From assembly GCA_031289065.1 (NCBI GenBank), contig JAITQI010000030.1, positions 1 to 7,351 on the forward strand: a stretch of 7,351 nt of DNA, read 5' to 3'. Made by a program: the position numbers and the translations under genes. This DNA is from Oscillospiraceae bacterium. Lineage in GTDB: Bacteria; Bacillota; Clostridia; Oscillospirales; UBA929. Shown one piece after another: positions 1-6,186 of the stretch (position 1 is the first letter of the stretch; the number at the start of each line of letters is the position of its first letter). The notes beneath the pieces are model-generated. The model was not told the DNA's origin. It searched no databases and worked only from the letters and a program-made list of their open reading frames with translations.

Positions 1-1
1 C

Positions 2-1486
2 TGGGGGCACACCTTAGGGGTGCGCATGGAGGCCGACATGCGCCGGGATCTGTTCGACCACATGCAGACCCTGTCTTTCCGGTTTTATGACAAAAACCGC
101 ACCGGCCAGCTCATGTCCCGGCTGACCACCGACCTGTTCGACATCACCGAGCTGGCCCATCACGGCCCCGAGGACGTATTCATCTCGGCGGTCACCCTGG
201 TGGGGGCCTGCGGGGTTATGATGACCATCGACTGGCGGCTGGCGCTGACGTTGGCGGGGCTGGTGCCCGTGCTGTTGCTGTTTGTGACCTTCCAGCGGCG
301 GCGGATGCGGACGGCCTCCCGGCGGGTCAAGGAGCGGGTGGCCGACATCAACGCCGGGCTGGAATCCAGCATCTCCGGGGCGCGGGTGGCCAAGGCGTTC
401 ACCAATGAAAGCTACGAGGCGGTCAAGTTCGGCCGGGGCAACGAGGGGTTCAAACAGGCCAAAAGCGAGTTTTATTCCGCCATGGCCCTCTTCCACAGCG
501 GTATGGAGTTTTTCACCAACCTGTTCAACGTGGCGGTCATCGCGGTGGGCGGGGCGCTCATCATGAGCGGCGATATGAACCACACCGATTTGCTGGTGTT
601 CATGATGTACGTCACGGTCTTCCTTCAGCCGGTGCGCCGCCTGTCCCAATTTGTGGAGCAGTTCACCAGCGGCATGGCCGGGTTCCGGCGTTTTGCCGAG
701 CTGCTGGGGGAGGCCCCCGACATCGCGGACACCCCCGGCGCCACCGCCATCACGGCGGTCAGGGGGGACATCGTCTTTGAGGACGTCTCCTTTTCTTACG
801 ACGACAGAACCCGTGTGCTGGAGCACCTCGACCTGTCCCTGGCCGCCGGGGGGACGCTGGCGCTGGTGGGCCCGTCGGGCGGCGGCAAGACCACGCTGTG
901 CCACCTGATCCCCCGTTTCTACGAGGTCAGCGGCGGGCGGATCACCCTGGACGGGCGGGACATTCGCGACATCACCCTCAAGAGCCTCCGGGCCCATATC
1001 GGGATTGTGTCCCAGGATATTTTTCTGTTCGCTGACACGGTCATGGAAAACATCCGCTACGGCCGCCTGGACGCCACCGACGAAGAGGTGTACGAGGCCG
1101 CCCGCCGCGCCGAAATACACGACACGGTTATGGAGATGGAAAACGGCTATCAGACCGAGGTGGGCGAGCGCGGGGTTCGCCTGTCCGGCGGGCAGAAACA
1201 GCGGGTCAGCATCGCCCGCATCTTCCTGAAGAATCCGCCCGTGCTCATTCTGGACGAGGCCACCTCGGCCCTGGACACGGTCACCGAAACCAAGATTCAG
1301 CGGGCGCTGGAAGAGCTGTCCCGGGGCCGCACCACCTTGGTCATCGCCCACCGGCTGTCCACCGTGCGGGGCGCCGGGGAAATTGTGGTCATCGACGAGG
1401 AGGGCATCCGGGAGCGGGGCCACCACGAGGAACTGCTGGCCCGGGGCGGGGCGTACGCCGCGCTATATCAGGGGCAGTTTTCATAA
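2..1486 (+). CDS. ABC half-transporter, permease-ATPase fusion (5' end outside window)
   Basis: An exporter-type ABC half-transporter: a six-helix membrane domain fused to an ATPase, working as a dimer to move a substrate (often a drug, lipid or peptide) across the cytoplasmic membrane. The frame is open to the window edge and the first codons already read as mid-gene (WGHTLGVRMEADMRRDLFDH), so the usual first roughly 80-100 residues are missing; the internal GTG/ATG codons near 20-26 are not real starts. Counting from the GTG at 20, the ATPase starts near residue 250. It carries Walker A GPSGGGKTT (284-292), the Q-loop SQD (331-333), signature LSGGQ (388-392), Walker B VLILDEATSALD (408-419, catalytic Glu present) and the H-loop His (444). 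All motifs are intact, so a homodimer is possible; a heterodimer with an upstream partner is equally possible because the upstream gene is not visible. Substrate cannot be read from the sequence. No clear terminator follows the stop. Confidence 0.95.
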   Translation, partial: WGHTLGVRMEADMRRDLFDHMQTLSFRFYDKNRTGQLMSRLTTDLFDITELAHHGPEDVFISAVTLVGACGVMMTIDWRLALTLAGLVPVLLLFVTFQRRRMRTASRRVKERVADINAGLESSISGARVAKAFTNESYEAVKFGRGNEGFKQAKSEFYSAMALFHSGMEFFTNLFNVAVIAVGGALIMSGDMNHTDLLVFMMYVTVFLQPVRRLSQFVEQFTSGMAGFRRFAELLGEAPDIADTPGATAITAVRGDIVFEDVSFSYDDRTRVLEHLDLSLAAGGTLALVGPSGGGKTTLCHLIPRFYEVSGGRITLDGRDIRDITLKSLRAHIGIVSQDIFLFADTVMENIRYGRLDATDEEVYEAARRAEIHDTVMEMENGYQTEVGERGVRLSGGQKQRVSIARIFLKNPPVLILDEATSALDTVTETKIQRALEELSRGRTTLVIAHRLSTVRGAGEIVVIDEEGIRERGHHEELLARGGAYAALYQGQFS

Positions 1487-1561
1487 GGGGCGGCAGGCGG
1501 GTACATTCGGGCGTCTTTACTAATTCTTCAGAAATTTGCCGTGTCCCCCTTTACATTGCCG

Positions 1562-1570
1562 TGTTAGAAT
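1562..1570 (+). promoter_or_regulatory. Possible extended -10 promoter for the glycosyltransferase gene
   Basis: TGTTAGAAT is an extended -10 element (TGn followed by TAGAAT, 5 of 6 to TATAAT). No good -35 lies at the correct spacing; TTTACA at 1550-1555 is too close. Transcription would start near 1577, leaving a leader of about 30 nt that includes the GGAG ribosome site, which fits the ATG at 1608 as start. Prediction from sequence only. Confidence 0.35.
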
Positions 1571-1595
1571 GAATCCAAAACAAAGTTCTGTTTTT

Positions 1596-1599
1596 GGAG
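1596..1599 (+). promoter_or_regulatory. Ribosome binding site deciding the glycosyltransferase start
   Basis: GGAG lies 8 nt before the ATG at 1608 but only 2 nt before the ATG at 1602. The earlier in-frame ATG at 1569 and TTG at 1536 have no Shine-Dalgarno sequence, and 1569 overlaps the candidate -10 box. This favours 1608. Confidence 0.6.
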
Positions 1600-1607
1600 T
1601 GATGGGT

Positions 1608-2840
1608 ATGTTCCCCTGGCTAGAAAACCTGGCGGCCTTCTTTTCCGCGCTGACGGTTCTTTTGTTCGCCTATCAGGGCGTGTTTTTGCTGTGCGCCCTG
1701 CGCCGCCCTAAAGCGCCGCCGGTCTGCGCGCCGAGGCACCGTTTCGCCTTGGTGGTGGCCGCCCGCAACGAGGAGCGGGTCATCGGCCACCTGCTGGACA
1801 GTTTGCGGGCCCAAGAGTACCCGGCGGCGCTGTACAGCGTGTTCGTCATCGCCGACAACTGCGACGACGGCACCGCCGCCCTGGCGGCCGCCAAGGGCGC
1901 CAAGGTATACGAACGCCGCGACCTGACCCGGGTGGGCAAGGGGTTCGCCCTGAGCTGGTTTTTCCAGCTCTTCCTGCCCGAGTGCGGAACCGAATACGAC
2001 GCGGTGGGCATCTTCGACGCCGACAACCTGGTGGACGCCCAGTTCCTGCGGGTGATGAACGACCAGCTGTGCGCCGGGGAAACCGCCGTCATGGGCTACC
2101 GGGACGCCAAGAACCCTCACGACAGCTGGGTGTCCTGCAGCATGTCCATCGGGTTTTGGACCCAGACCCGCCTGTACAACCTGCCCCGGATGAAGCTGGG
2201 CCTGTCCTCCCTGGCGGGGGGCACCGGGTATGTGTTCAAGACGTCGCTCGTCGCCGACGGCTGGACGACCACCACGCTGGGAGAGGACACCCAGTTTACC
2301 ATGCAGATCAACGCTCAGGGCCATCGCATGGCCCTGGCCGCGGACGCGGTCATCTACGACGAGCAGCCGGTGGATTTCAACACCTCCGTGCGCCAACGGC
2401 TGCGCTGGGGGGTGGCCTCCTATCAGAACCTGCTGGCCTGTCTGCGGCCTCTGGGCCGGGCCATCGCCTACGGCCCCCGGCGGGGGTTGGCCCTGGACGG
2501 GCTCTTATACCTGCTGTTTTTGCCCATCATGTCGATCAACACCTTGGTTCAGGCGGTCAACCTGTTCCTCCAGCCCTACGGCAAATGGCCGGGCATTCTG
2601 GTGTGGCTGGGCATCTCGGCCTTCGTGGGGGCGACGGTCTGCATTGTGCAGGGGCTGCTGGTACTTAAGCTGGAACGGAAGCTCTGCCGGGAGACCCTCA
2701 AGCGGCTGTTCCTCTATCCGATCTTTCTGCTGACCACCAGCGCTATCTCCGTAGGGGCGATGTTTATCGGGCGTCTGCGCTGGCGGCCCATCCCCCACAA
2801 GCGGGACGTGAGCCTGGCCCAACTGACCGAGACCGATTGA
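1608..2840 (+). CDS. Membrane-anchored family 2 glycosyltransferase
   Basis: A GT2 glycosyltransferase (410 aa from the chosen ATG), expected to transfer sugar from a nucleotide-sugar on the cytoplasmic face of the membrane. A hydrophobic helix spans about residues 9-31. The GT-A domain follows: nucleotide-binding start FALVVAARNEE (46-56), DNCDDGT (83-89), the metal-binding FDADN (136-140), acceptor-side GEDT (225-228) and QRLRW (263-267). QxxRW is typical of processive GT2 enzymes such as cellulose, chitin, hyaluronan and poly-GlcNAc synthases. About three further hydrophobic segments lie at 296-322, 330-356 and 366-390, then a short charged tail. The architecture suggests synthesis of a polysaccharide or glycolipid, but no PilZ domain, partner synthase subunit or export gene is adjacent, so the product is unknown. 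The start at 1608 was chosen by ribosome-site spacing; in-frame starts at 1602 or 1569 would add 2 or 13 residues. The hydrolase gene follows after 28 nt and is probably co-transcribed. Confidence 0.9.
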   Translation: MFPWLENLAAFFSALTVLLFAYQGVFLLCALRRPKAPPVCAPRHRFALVVAARNEERVIGHLLDSLRAQEYPAALYSVFVIADNCDDGTAALAAAKGAKVYERRDLTRVGKGFALSWFFQLFLPECGTEYDAVGIFDADNLVDAQFLRVMNDQLCAGETAVMGYRDAKNPHDSWVSCSMSIGFWTQTRLYNLPRMKLGLSSLAGGTGYVFKTSLVADGWTTTTLGEDTQFTMQINAQGHRMALAADAVIYDEQPVDFNTSVRQRLRWGVASYQNLLACLRPLGRAIAYGPRRGLALDGLLYLLFLPIMSINTLVQAVNLFLQPYGKWPGILVWLGISAFVGATVCIVQGLLVLKLERKLCRETLKRLFLYPIFLLTTSAISVGAMFIGRLRWRPIPHKRDVSLAQLTETD

Positions 2841-2868
2841 ACGGGCACCGTTCGCCGGGGAGGCTTCC

Positions 2869-3657
2869 ATGATCGATTTTCACACCCATGCCTTTCCGGA
2901 CAAGATTGTCCAGCGGGCGATGGAAAATTTGGCTCACGCGGGGGGCGGCCTGTCGCCGGTTTGCGACGGGTCGCCCGAAGGTCTTTGCGCCCTGATGGAC
3001 GACGGCGGCGTCTCCCTGTCAGTGCTTCTTCATATCGCCACCAACCCCCGGCAGATGACGGCGGTCAACGACTTCGCCCTCGCCTGCGACGGGGGCCGTT
3101 TTGTCTCTTTTGGGTCGGTGCATCCCCGGGCCGAGAACGCCGTCGAGGAACTGCACCGGTTGCGCCGGGCCGGGATCAAGGGGATCAAGCTGCATCCGGA
3201 GTATCAGGACTTTTACGTGGACGACGATACGCTGGCCCCGCTGTACGAGGCGCTGCACGATTTGGGGTTTATCACGGTGTTTCACGCCGGGCTGGACATT
3301 GGGTTCCCGCCCCCCGCCAAGGCGTCCCCGGTGCGCCTGGCCGCCATGCTACCCGCTTTCGGGGACGCGCCGGTGGTGCTGGCCCACATGGGAGGCTACG
3401 CCCAATGGGAGGACGTTCTGGCCCATCTGGCGGGGAAGCCTGTGTATTTTGACACGTCGTTTTGCTATTCCCGGATTCCGCTGCCGCTGTGCGCCCAGCT
3501 TGTCGCGGCCCACGGCGCGGCGCGGATTCTGTTCGGTAGCGACGCCCCTTGGGCCTCCCCGGCGCAGGAGAGGCGGCTGATCGACGCGCTGGGGCTGACG
3601 GATGGCGACAGGGATGCTATTTTGTTTGGCAATGCCCGAGCGCTGCTGCGCAATTAA
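2869..3657 (+). CDS. Metal-dependent hydrolase, amidohydrolase superfamily
   Basis: A 262-aa TIM-barrel hydrolase resembling the amidohydrolase-2 (PF04909) group. The N-terminal metal motif HTH (H5, H7) directly follows the start. Further expected ligands are the Lys/His region GIKGIKLHPE (102-111), H139 in FHAG, H173 in LAHMGG, and D225 in FGSDAPW, the typical C-terminal catalytic Asp. Family members hydrolyse or decarboxylate small carbon compounds; the substrate cannot be predicted. TatD nucleases share the fold and are an alternative, but the FGSDAPW block and the compact early HTH fit PF04909 better. The start is firm: GGGGAGG (2857-2863) lies 5 nt upstream of the ATG, and the MIDFHTH opening is typical. 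The gene begins 28 nt after the glycosyltransferase stop, consistent with one transcript, though no shared pathway is evident. No signal peptide, so it should be cytoplasmic. Confidence 0.88.
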   Translation: MIDFHTHAFPDKIVQRAMENLAHAGGGLSPVCDGSPEGLCALMDDGGVSLSVLLHIATNPRQMTAVNDFALACDGGRFVSFGSVHPRAENAVEELHRLRRAGIKGIKLHPEYQDFYVDDDTLAPLYEALHDLGFITVFHAGLDIGFPPPAKASPVRLAAMLPAFGDAPVVLAHMGGYAQWEDVLAHLAGKPVYFDTSFCYSRIPLPLCAQLVAAHGAARILFGSDAPWASPAQERRLIDALGLTDGDRDAILFGNARALLRN

Positions 3658-3704
3658 AAACGAAGAATTATGCGGTCGGGTTTGTTTGCTGATTCTTTAT
3701 TGTT

Positions 3705-3711
3705 AGGGGGG
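3705..3711 (+). promoter_or_regulatory. Ribosome binding site supporting a GTG start
   Basis: AGGGGGG lies 7 nt before the GTG at 3719. The next in-frame ATG at 3731 would be 19 nt away, too far for this site. This favours GTG as the start of the LURP-one-related gene. Confidence 0.6.
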
Positions 3712-3718
3712 CTGCGTT

Positions 3719-4198
3719 GTGCGGTTGTATATGAAGCAGAAGGTGTTTTCGTTTCGGGATCGGTTTGCCGTCAAGGACGAGATGGGGGCTGACCGGTATT
3801 TTGTGGAGGGGCAGCTGTTCTCCTGGGGGAAGAAGCTGCATTTGTACTTCGCCGGCGGGGGCGAGGCGGCGTTCCTCAAGCAGAAGGTGCTCACCCTGTT
3901 GCCCCGCTTTGAGATTTATGTCAACGGGCGGATGGTCACCGAGGTGGTCAAGAAATTTACCCTGCTGCGCCCGTCCTACCGTTTCAGCGGGCTGGACTGG
4001 CAGTTGGAGGGGGACTTCTGGGCGCACAACTACGCCATTGTCAGCGGTGGGCACACCATCGTCACGGTGCGCAAGGCGTGGTTTTCCTGGGGGGACAGTT
4101 ACGAAATCGATCTCGCGCCCGGCGCGGACGAGGTTCTGGCCCTGGCGGCGGTACTGGCTGTGGACTGCGTGCTGGACGCCGCGCAGTCGTCGCATTGA
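3719..4198 (+). CDS. LURP-one-related (YxjI-like) family protein
   Basis: A 159-aa single-domain protein of the LURP-one-related family (PF04525, bacterial YxjI type), which has a tubby-like beta-barrel fold. Features that point to this family are the opening MRLYMKQKVFSFRDRF, the conserved LPRFEIYVNG (61-70), EVVKKFTLLRP (75-85), GLDWQLEGDFWAH (91-103) and the WFSWGDSYEIDL block (121-132), ending in a hydrophobic helix with DEVLALAAVLAVDC (137-150). Its length is normal for the family. The biochemical role of bacterial members is not established; plant relatives are linked to defence, and the related tubby fold binds phosphoinositides, but neither should be carried over here. No signal peptide or membrane segment apart from the C-terminal hydrophobic helix. 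The upstream gap of 61 nt is AT-rich and could hold a promoter, though I see no convincing one. The fumarase alpha gene starts 22 nt after its stop, so read-through is likely. Confidence 0.88.
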   Translation: MRLYMKQKVFSFRDRFAVKDEMGADRYFVEGQLFSWGKKLHLYFAGGGEAAFLKQKVLTLLPRFEIYVNGRMVTEVVKKFTLLRPSYRFSGLDWQLEGDFWAHNYAIVSGGHTIVTVRKAWFSWGDSYEIDLAPGADEVLALAAVLAVDCVLDAAQSSH

Positions 4199-4220
4199 CC
4201 CTACATTTATAAGGATTATT

Positions 4221-5066
4221 ATGATGAAAAAAATCCACGTCTCCGACATCACCCAAGCGGTGGAATCTCTGTGCATCGAGGCCAACATTGTTCTGGGAGA
4301 AGATATTCGCCGTTCTTTGCGGGAGGCAATTCCAAAAGAAGACCGGGCATTATCCAAAGAGGTGCTGAAGAAGCTCCTGGAAAATGCCGATATAGCATAT
4401 GAGGAACAAATCCCCATCTGTCAGGACACCGGTCTGGCGGTTGTCTTCGTAGAGCTGGGGCAAGAGGTTTACATCGAGGGCGGATCCCTGACCGAGGCGA
4501 TTCAGCGGGGCGTGTCCCAGGGGTACACCCGGGGCTATCTGCGGGCCTCGGCGGTGGCCGACCCTATCGACCGCCAAAACACGGGGGACAACACCCCGGC
4601 GGTCATCCACTATGACGTTCAACCGGGCGACCGGCTCACCCTCACCGTCGCGCCCAAGGGCTTCGGCAGCGAGAACATGAGCGCCCTGAAAATGCTCACC
4701 CCCGCCGACGGCCTTGCCGGCGTGGAACGCTTTGTCATCGAGACGGTGCGCGCCGCGGGGCCCAATCCCTGCCCGCCTTTGGTGGTGGGCGTGGGGGTGG
4801 GGGGCACTATGGAAAAGGCGGCGCTGCTCGCCAAGTACGCCCTGACGCGGGACCTCGGTCTGCCCCACGGGAACCCGTTTTGGGCCGACGAGGAACAAAA
4901 ACTGCTGACCGCCCTCAACGCGCTGGGTATCGGACCGGCCGGGCTGGGGGGACGCACCACCGCCCTGGCCGTACACATCGAAACCTACGCCACCCACATC
5001 GCCGGGCTTCCGGTGGCGGTCAACATCGGCTGCCACGTAACCCGGCACCGCTCGGCGACCTTATGA
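4221..5066 (+). CDS. Class I fumarate hydratase, alpha subunit (N-terminal type)
   Basis: The alpha chain (281 aa, normal length) of the two-subunit, oxygen-sensitive, 4Fe-4S class I fumarase, which interconverts fumarate and L-malate in the cytoplasm. Three cysteines at the places expected for cluster ligands are present: C67 in ICQDTG, C184 in NPCPP and C271 in NIGCH. Other family blocks are NTGDNTPAVIH (120-130), APKGFGSENMSALKM (144-158), GVGVGGTMEKAALLAK (190-205) and GLGGRTTALAVHIET (241-255). L-tartrate dehydratase (TtdA) has the same architecture and cannot be excluded, but the strong QDTGLAVVFVELG region and the lack of tartrate genes favour fumarase. AAGGA (4211-4215) lies 5 nt before the ATG at 4221; the ATG at 4224 is also usable. 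The first 240 bases from 4201 are about 47% GC by hand count, against about 68% for 4561-4800 of the same gene. The beta subunit follows after an unusually long 112-nt gap. Confidence 0.93.
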   Translation: MMKKIHVSDITQAVESLCIEANIVLGEDIRRSLREAIPKEDRALSKEVLKKLLENADIAYEEQIPICQDTGLAVVFVELGQEVYIEGGSLTEAIQRGVSQGYTRGYLRASAVADPIDRQNTGDNTPAVIHYDVQPGDRLTLTVAPKGFGSENMSALKMLTPADGLAGVERFVIETVRAAGPNPCPPLVVGVGVGGTMEKAALLAKYALTRDLGLPHGNPFWADEEQKLLTALNALGIGPAGLGGRTTALAVHIETYATHIAGLPVAVNIGCHVTRHRSATL

Positions 5067-5126
5067 GGACACAGGCGGCCCGCCGGGGCGGCTTCTCCTC
5101 TTGCGCTTTGACATGCAAAACAGGCC

Positions 5127-5155
5127 GACGCGATTCTCCGGCGGAGCGTCGCGTC
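5127..5155 (+). other. GC-rich hairpin between fumarase alpha and beta genes
   Basis: Near-perfect inverted repeat: GACGCGA (5127-5133) pairs with TCGCGTC (5149-5155), and CTCC (5136-5139) pairs with GGAG (5143-5146) around a GGC loop. Between the two stems TT faces CG, giving one wobble and one mismatch. No T-run follows, so it is not a standard intrinsic terminator. It ends 9 nt before the AAGGAGG of the beta gene and could act as an RNA stability or processing element setting subunit ratio. The structure is seen; the role is inference. Confidence 0.5.
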
Positions 5156-5164
5156 ACGCCCGGG

Positions 5165-5171
5165 AAGGAGG
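5165..5171 (+). promoter_or_regulatory. Consensus ribosome binding site of the fumarase beta gene
   Basis: AAGGAGG lies 7 nt upstream of the ATG at 5179. It fixes the start at 5179 rather than at the in-frame TTG at 5101, whose added 26 residues do not look like the family and run through the hairpin. Confidence 0.85.
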
Positions 5172-5178
5172 GATAGCC

Positions 5179-5706
5179 ATGGAATTTCATTTGACGACCC
5201 CGCTGACCGATATGAACATCCGCGCCCTGTCAATGGGCGACACCGTGTTGCTGTCCGGCCTGTTGTACACCGCTCGGGACGCCGCTCACAAGCGCATATT
5301 GGCCATGCTGGAAGCCGGAGAGACGCCTCCCTTCCCCTTTGACGGGCAGGTGGTCTACTACGCCGGGCCCAGCCCCGCCGCGCCCGGACGGGTTATCGGC
5401 TCCATCGGCCCCACCACCAGCGGGCGCATGGATCCCTACGCGCCGGCGTTGATGGAAACAGGGTTGCGGTGCATGATCGGCAAGGGCGCCCGGAACGACG
5501 CCGTACGGGAGGCGATCCGCAAGGCGAACGGGGTCTACTTTGTGGCCATCGGCGGGGCGGCCGCCCTGATGAGCCGGTGTGTGGCCGCCGTGCGCATGGT
5601 GGCGTTCCCGGAGCTGGGCGCGGAGGCCGTGCGGGCGCTCACGGTGGTCAACTTTCCCGTTATTGTGGGCATCGACTCTTACGGTCGGGATATTTATAAG
5701 CCCTGA
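5179..5706 (+). CDS. Class I fumarate hydratase, beta subunit (C-terminal type)
   Basis: The beta chain (175 aa, close to the usual size) of the two-subunit class I fumarase; it pairs with the alpha chain to complete the active site. Recognisable blocks are LTTPLT (5-10), LLSGLLYTARDAAHKR (24-39, substrate-binding region), PFDGQVVYYAGP (53-64), GPTTSGRMDPY (77-87), MIGKGARN (99-106), FVAIGGAAALMS (121-132) and the closing GIDSYGRDIY (164-173). No break or missing block is visible. Like the alpha subunit, it could instead belong to L-tartrate dehydratase (TtdB). Gene order alpha then beta is the usual one in anaerobes, but the 112-nt spacer with a hairpin is longer than the near-contact spacing expected for such partners. 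No clear terminator follows; the next gene begins 122 nt later. Confidence 0.92.
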   Translation: MEFHLTTPLTDMNIRALSMGDTVLLSGLLYTARDAAHKRILAMLEAGETPPFPFDGQVVYYAGPSPAAPGRVIGSIGPTTSGRMDPYAPALMETGLRCMIGKGARNDAVREAIRKANGVYFVAIGGAAALMSRCVAAVRMVAFPELGAEAVRALTVVNFPVIVGIDSYGRDIYKP

Positions 5707-5721
5707 CACCATTCTGTTCGG

Positions 5722-5795
5722 ATGAAAGAGGGACATACGGCGCAAGATAGGGAGAAGAATTTTTTATGTTTCCCTCATTTCCCCGCCCCTTTCAT
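5722..5795 (+). other. AT-rich leader with nested inverted repeats upstream of hpt
   Basis: ATGAAAG (5722-5728) plus GGG (5730-5732) can pair with CCCCTTTCAT (5786-5795) with one bulged A. Inside this, AGGGA (5749-5753) can pair with TCCCT (5771-5775). GAGGGA (5728-5733) can alternatively pair with TCCCTC (5771-5776), so some helices exclude others. A six-T run lies at 5760-5765 but has no GC-rich stem directly before it, so it is not a convincing terminator for the fumarase genes. I could not pick out a reliable promoter here. Function unknown. Confidence 0.3.
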
Positions 5796-5828
5796 ACGAA
5801 ATGAATATTAAGGAGAGGTGTGCGCGGC

Positions 5829-6173
5829 ATGGATGAAATGCGACAGTATGTTGACGCGGATAACGCCCTGGAACGCGTGCGCGGCAACAAAACCCTGTAT
5901 AAAACCCTGCTGGGCAGCTTCCTCCAGAACGACCACTTTGACGAACTCCGGCAGCGCATCCGGGAGGGCGACGCCGACGCCGCCGCCCGGGCGGCCCACG
6001 CCATCAAGGGTTTGGCCGCCAACCTGTCTCTGCCGGCGCTGTATGAGACCACCCTCGCTATGGAGCAAAAATTCAAGACGGGAGAAATTCCGCAAGACGC
6101 ATTACCCCAGTTGGAGGAGGCGCGGGACAAGACACGCCGCCGCGTGGAGAGCGTACTGTCCGCCCTGTCATGA
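5829..6173 (+). CDS. Histidine phosphotransfer (Hpt) domain protein
   Basis: A 114-aa stand-alone Hpt protein that should carry a phosphoryl group between receiver domains in a multistep phosphorelay. The phosphorylatable histidine is H57 in the motif AAHAIKGLAANLSL (55-68), matching the family pattern HxxKG followed by a small and then hydrophobic residues. The rest is predicted helical, as expected for the four-helix bundle, with an N-terminal segment DNALERVRGNKTLYKTLLGSF typical of Hpt proteins. No catalytic kinase domain is present. Start choice is uncertain: AAGGAG (5810-5815) is 4 nt before a GTG at 5820 and 13 nt before the ATG at 5829, while the GAGG at 5815-5818 is 10 nt from that ATG; I prefer ATG, and GTG would add three residues. 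The response regulator gene follows 13 nt after the stop, with its ribosome site touching the hpt stop codon, so the two are surely co-transcribed and probably work together. Confidence 0.88.
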   Translation: MDEMRQYVDADNALERVRGNKTLYKTLLGSFLQNDHFDELRQRIREGDADAAARAAHAIKGLAANLSLPALYETTLAMEQKFKTGEIPQDALPQLEEARDKTRRRVESVLSALS

Positions 6174-6186
6174 GGAAGGAACCTAT

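Noticed and set aside
14..1426. 470-aa open frame on the minus strand opposite the ABC transporter gene
   Set aside because: High-GC shadow frame rich in Gly, Pro, His and Gln with no recognisable domain, fully opposite a gene with complete ABC motifs.
1487..1535. Terminator after the ABC transporter gene
   Set aside because: No GC-rich stem with a T-tract could be found; only a tiny TTC/GAA stem near 1524-1533.
3663..3697. AAGAAT / ATTCTT inverted repeat after the hydrolase gene as a terminator
   Set aside because: Only six AT-rich pairs with a 23-nt loop and no following T-run.
3765..4220. In-frame upstream extension of fumarase alpha to a 433-aa protein
   Set aside because: The added part overlaps the LURP-one gene in another frame and is Arg/Pro/Trp-rich; the family start and ribosome site fit 4221.
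4195..4222. TTGACC, 16 nt, TATTAT as a promoter for fumarase alpha
   Set aside because: The -10 box would overlap the start codon at 4221, so the transcript would begin inside the coding sequence.
5108..5137. Perfect TTGACA (5108-5113) as a -35 box for the beta subunit gene
   Set aside because: The -10 position at 17-18 nt reads CGATTC/GATTCT, a poor match, and lies inside the hairpin; a promoter is not excluded but not supported.
5818..6186. In-frame upstream extension of the response regulator to 477 aa
   Set aside because: It is the shadow frame of hpt; the receiver domain begins naturally at MKDRILIVDD with a ribosome site just before it.
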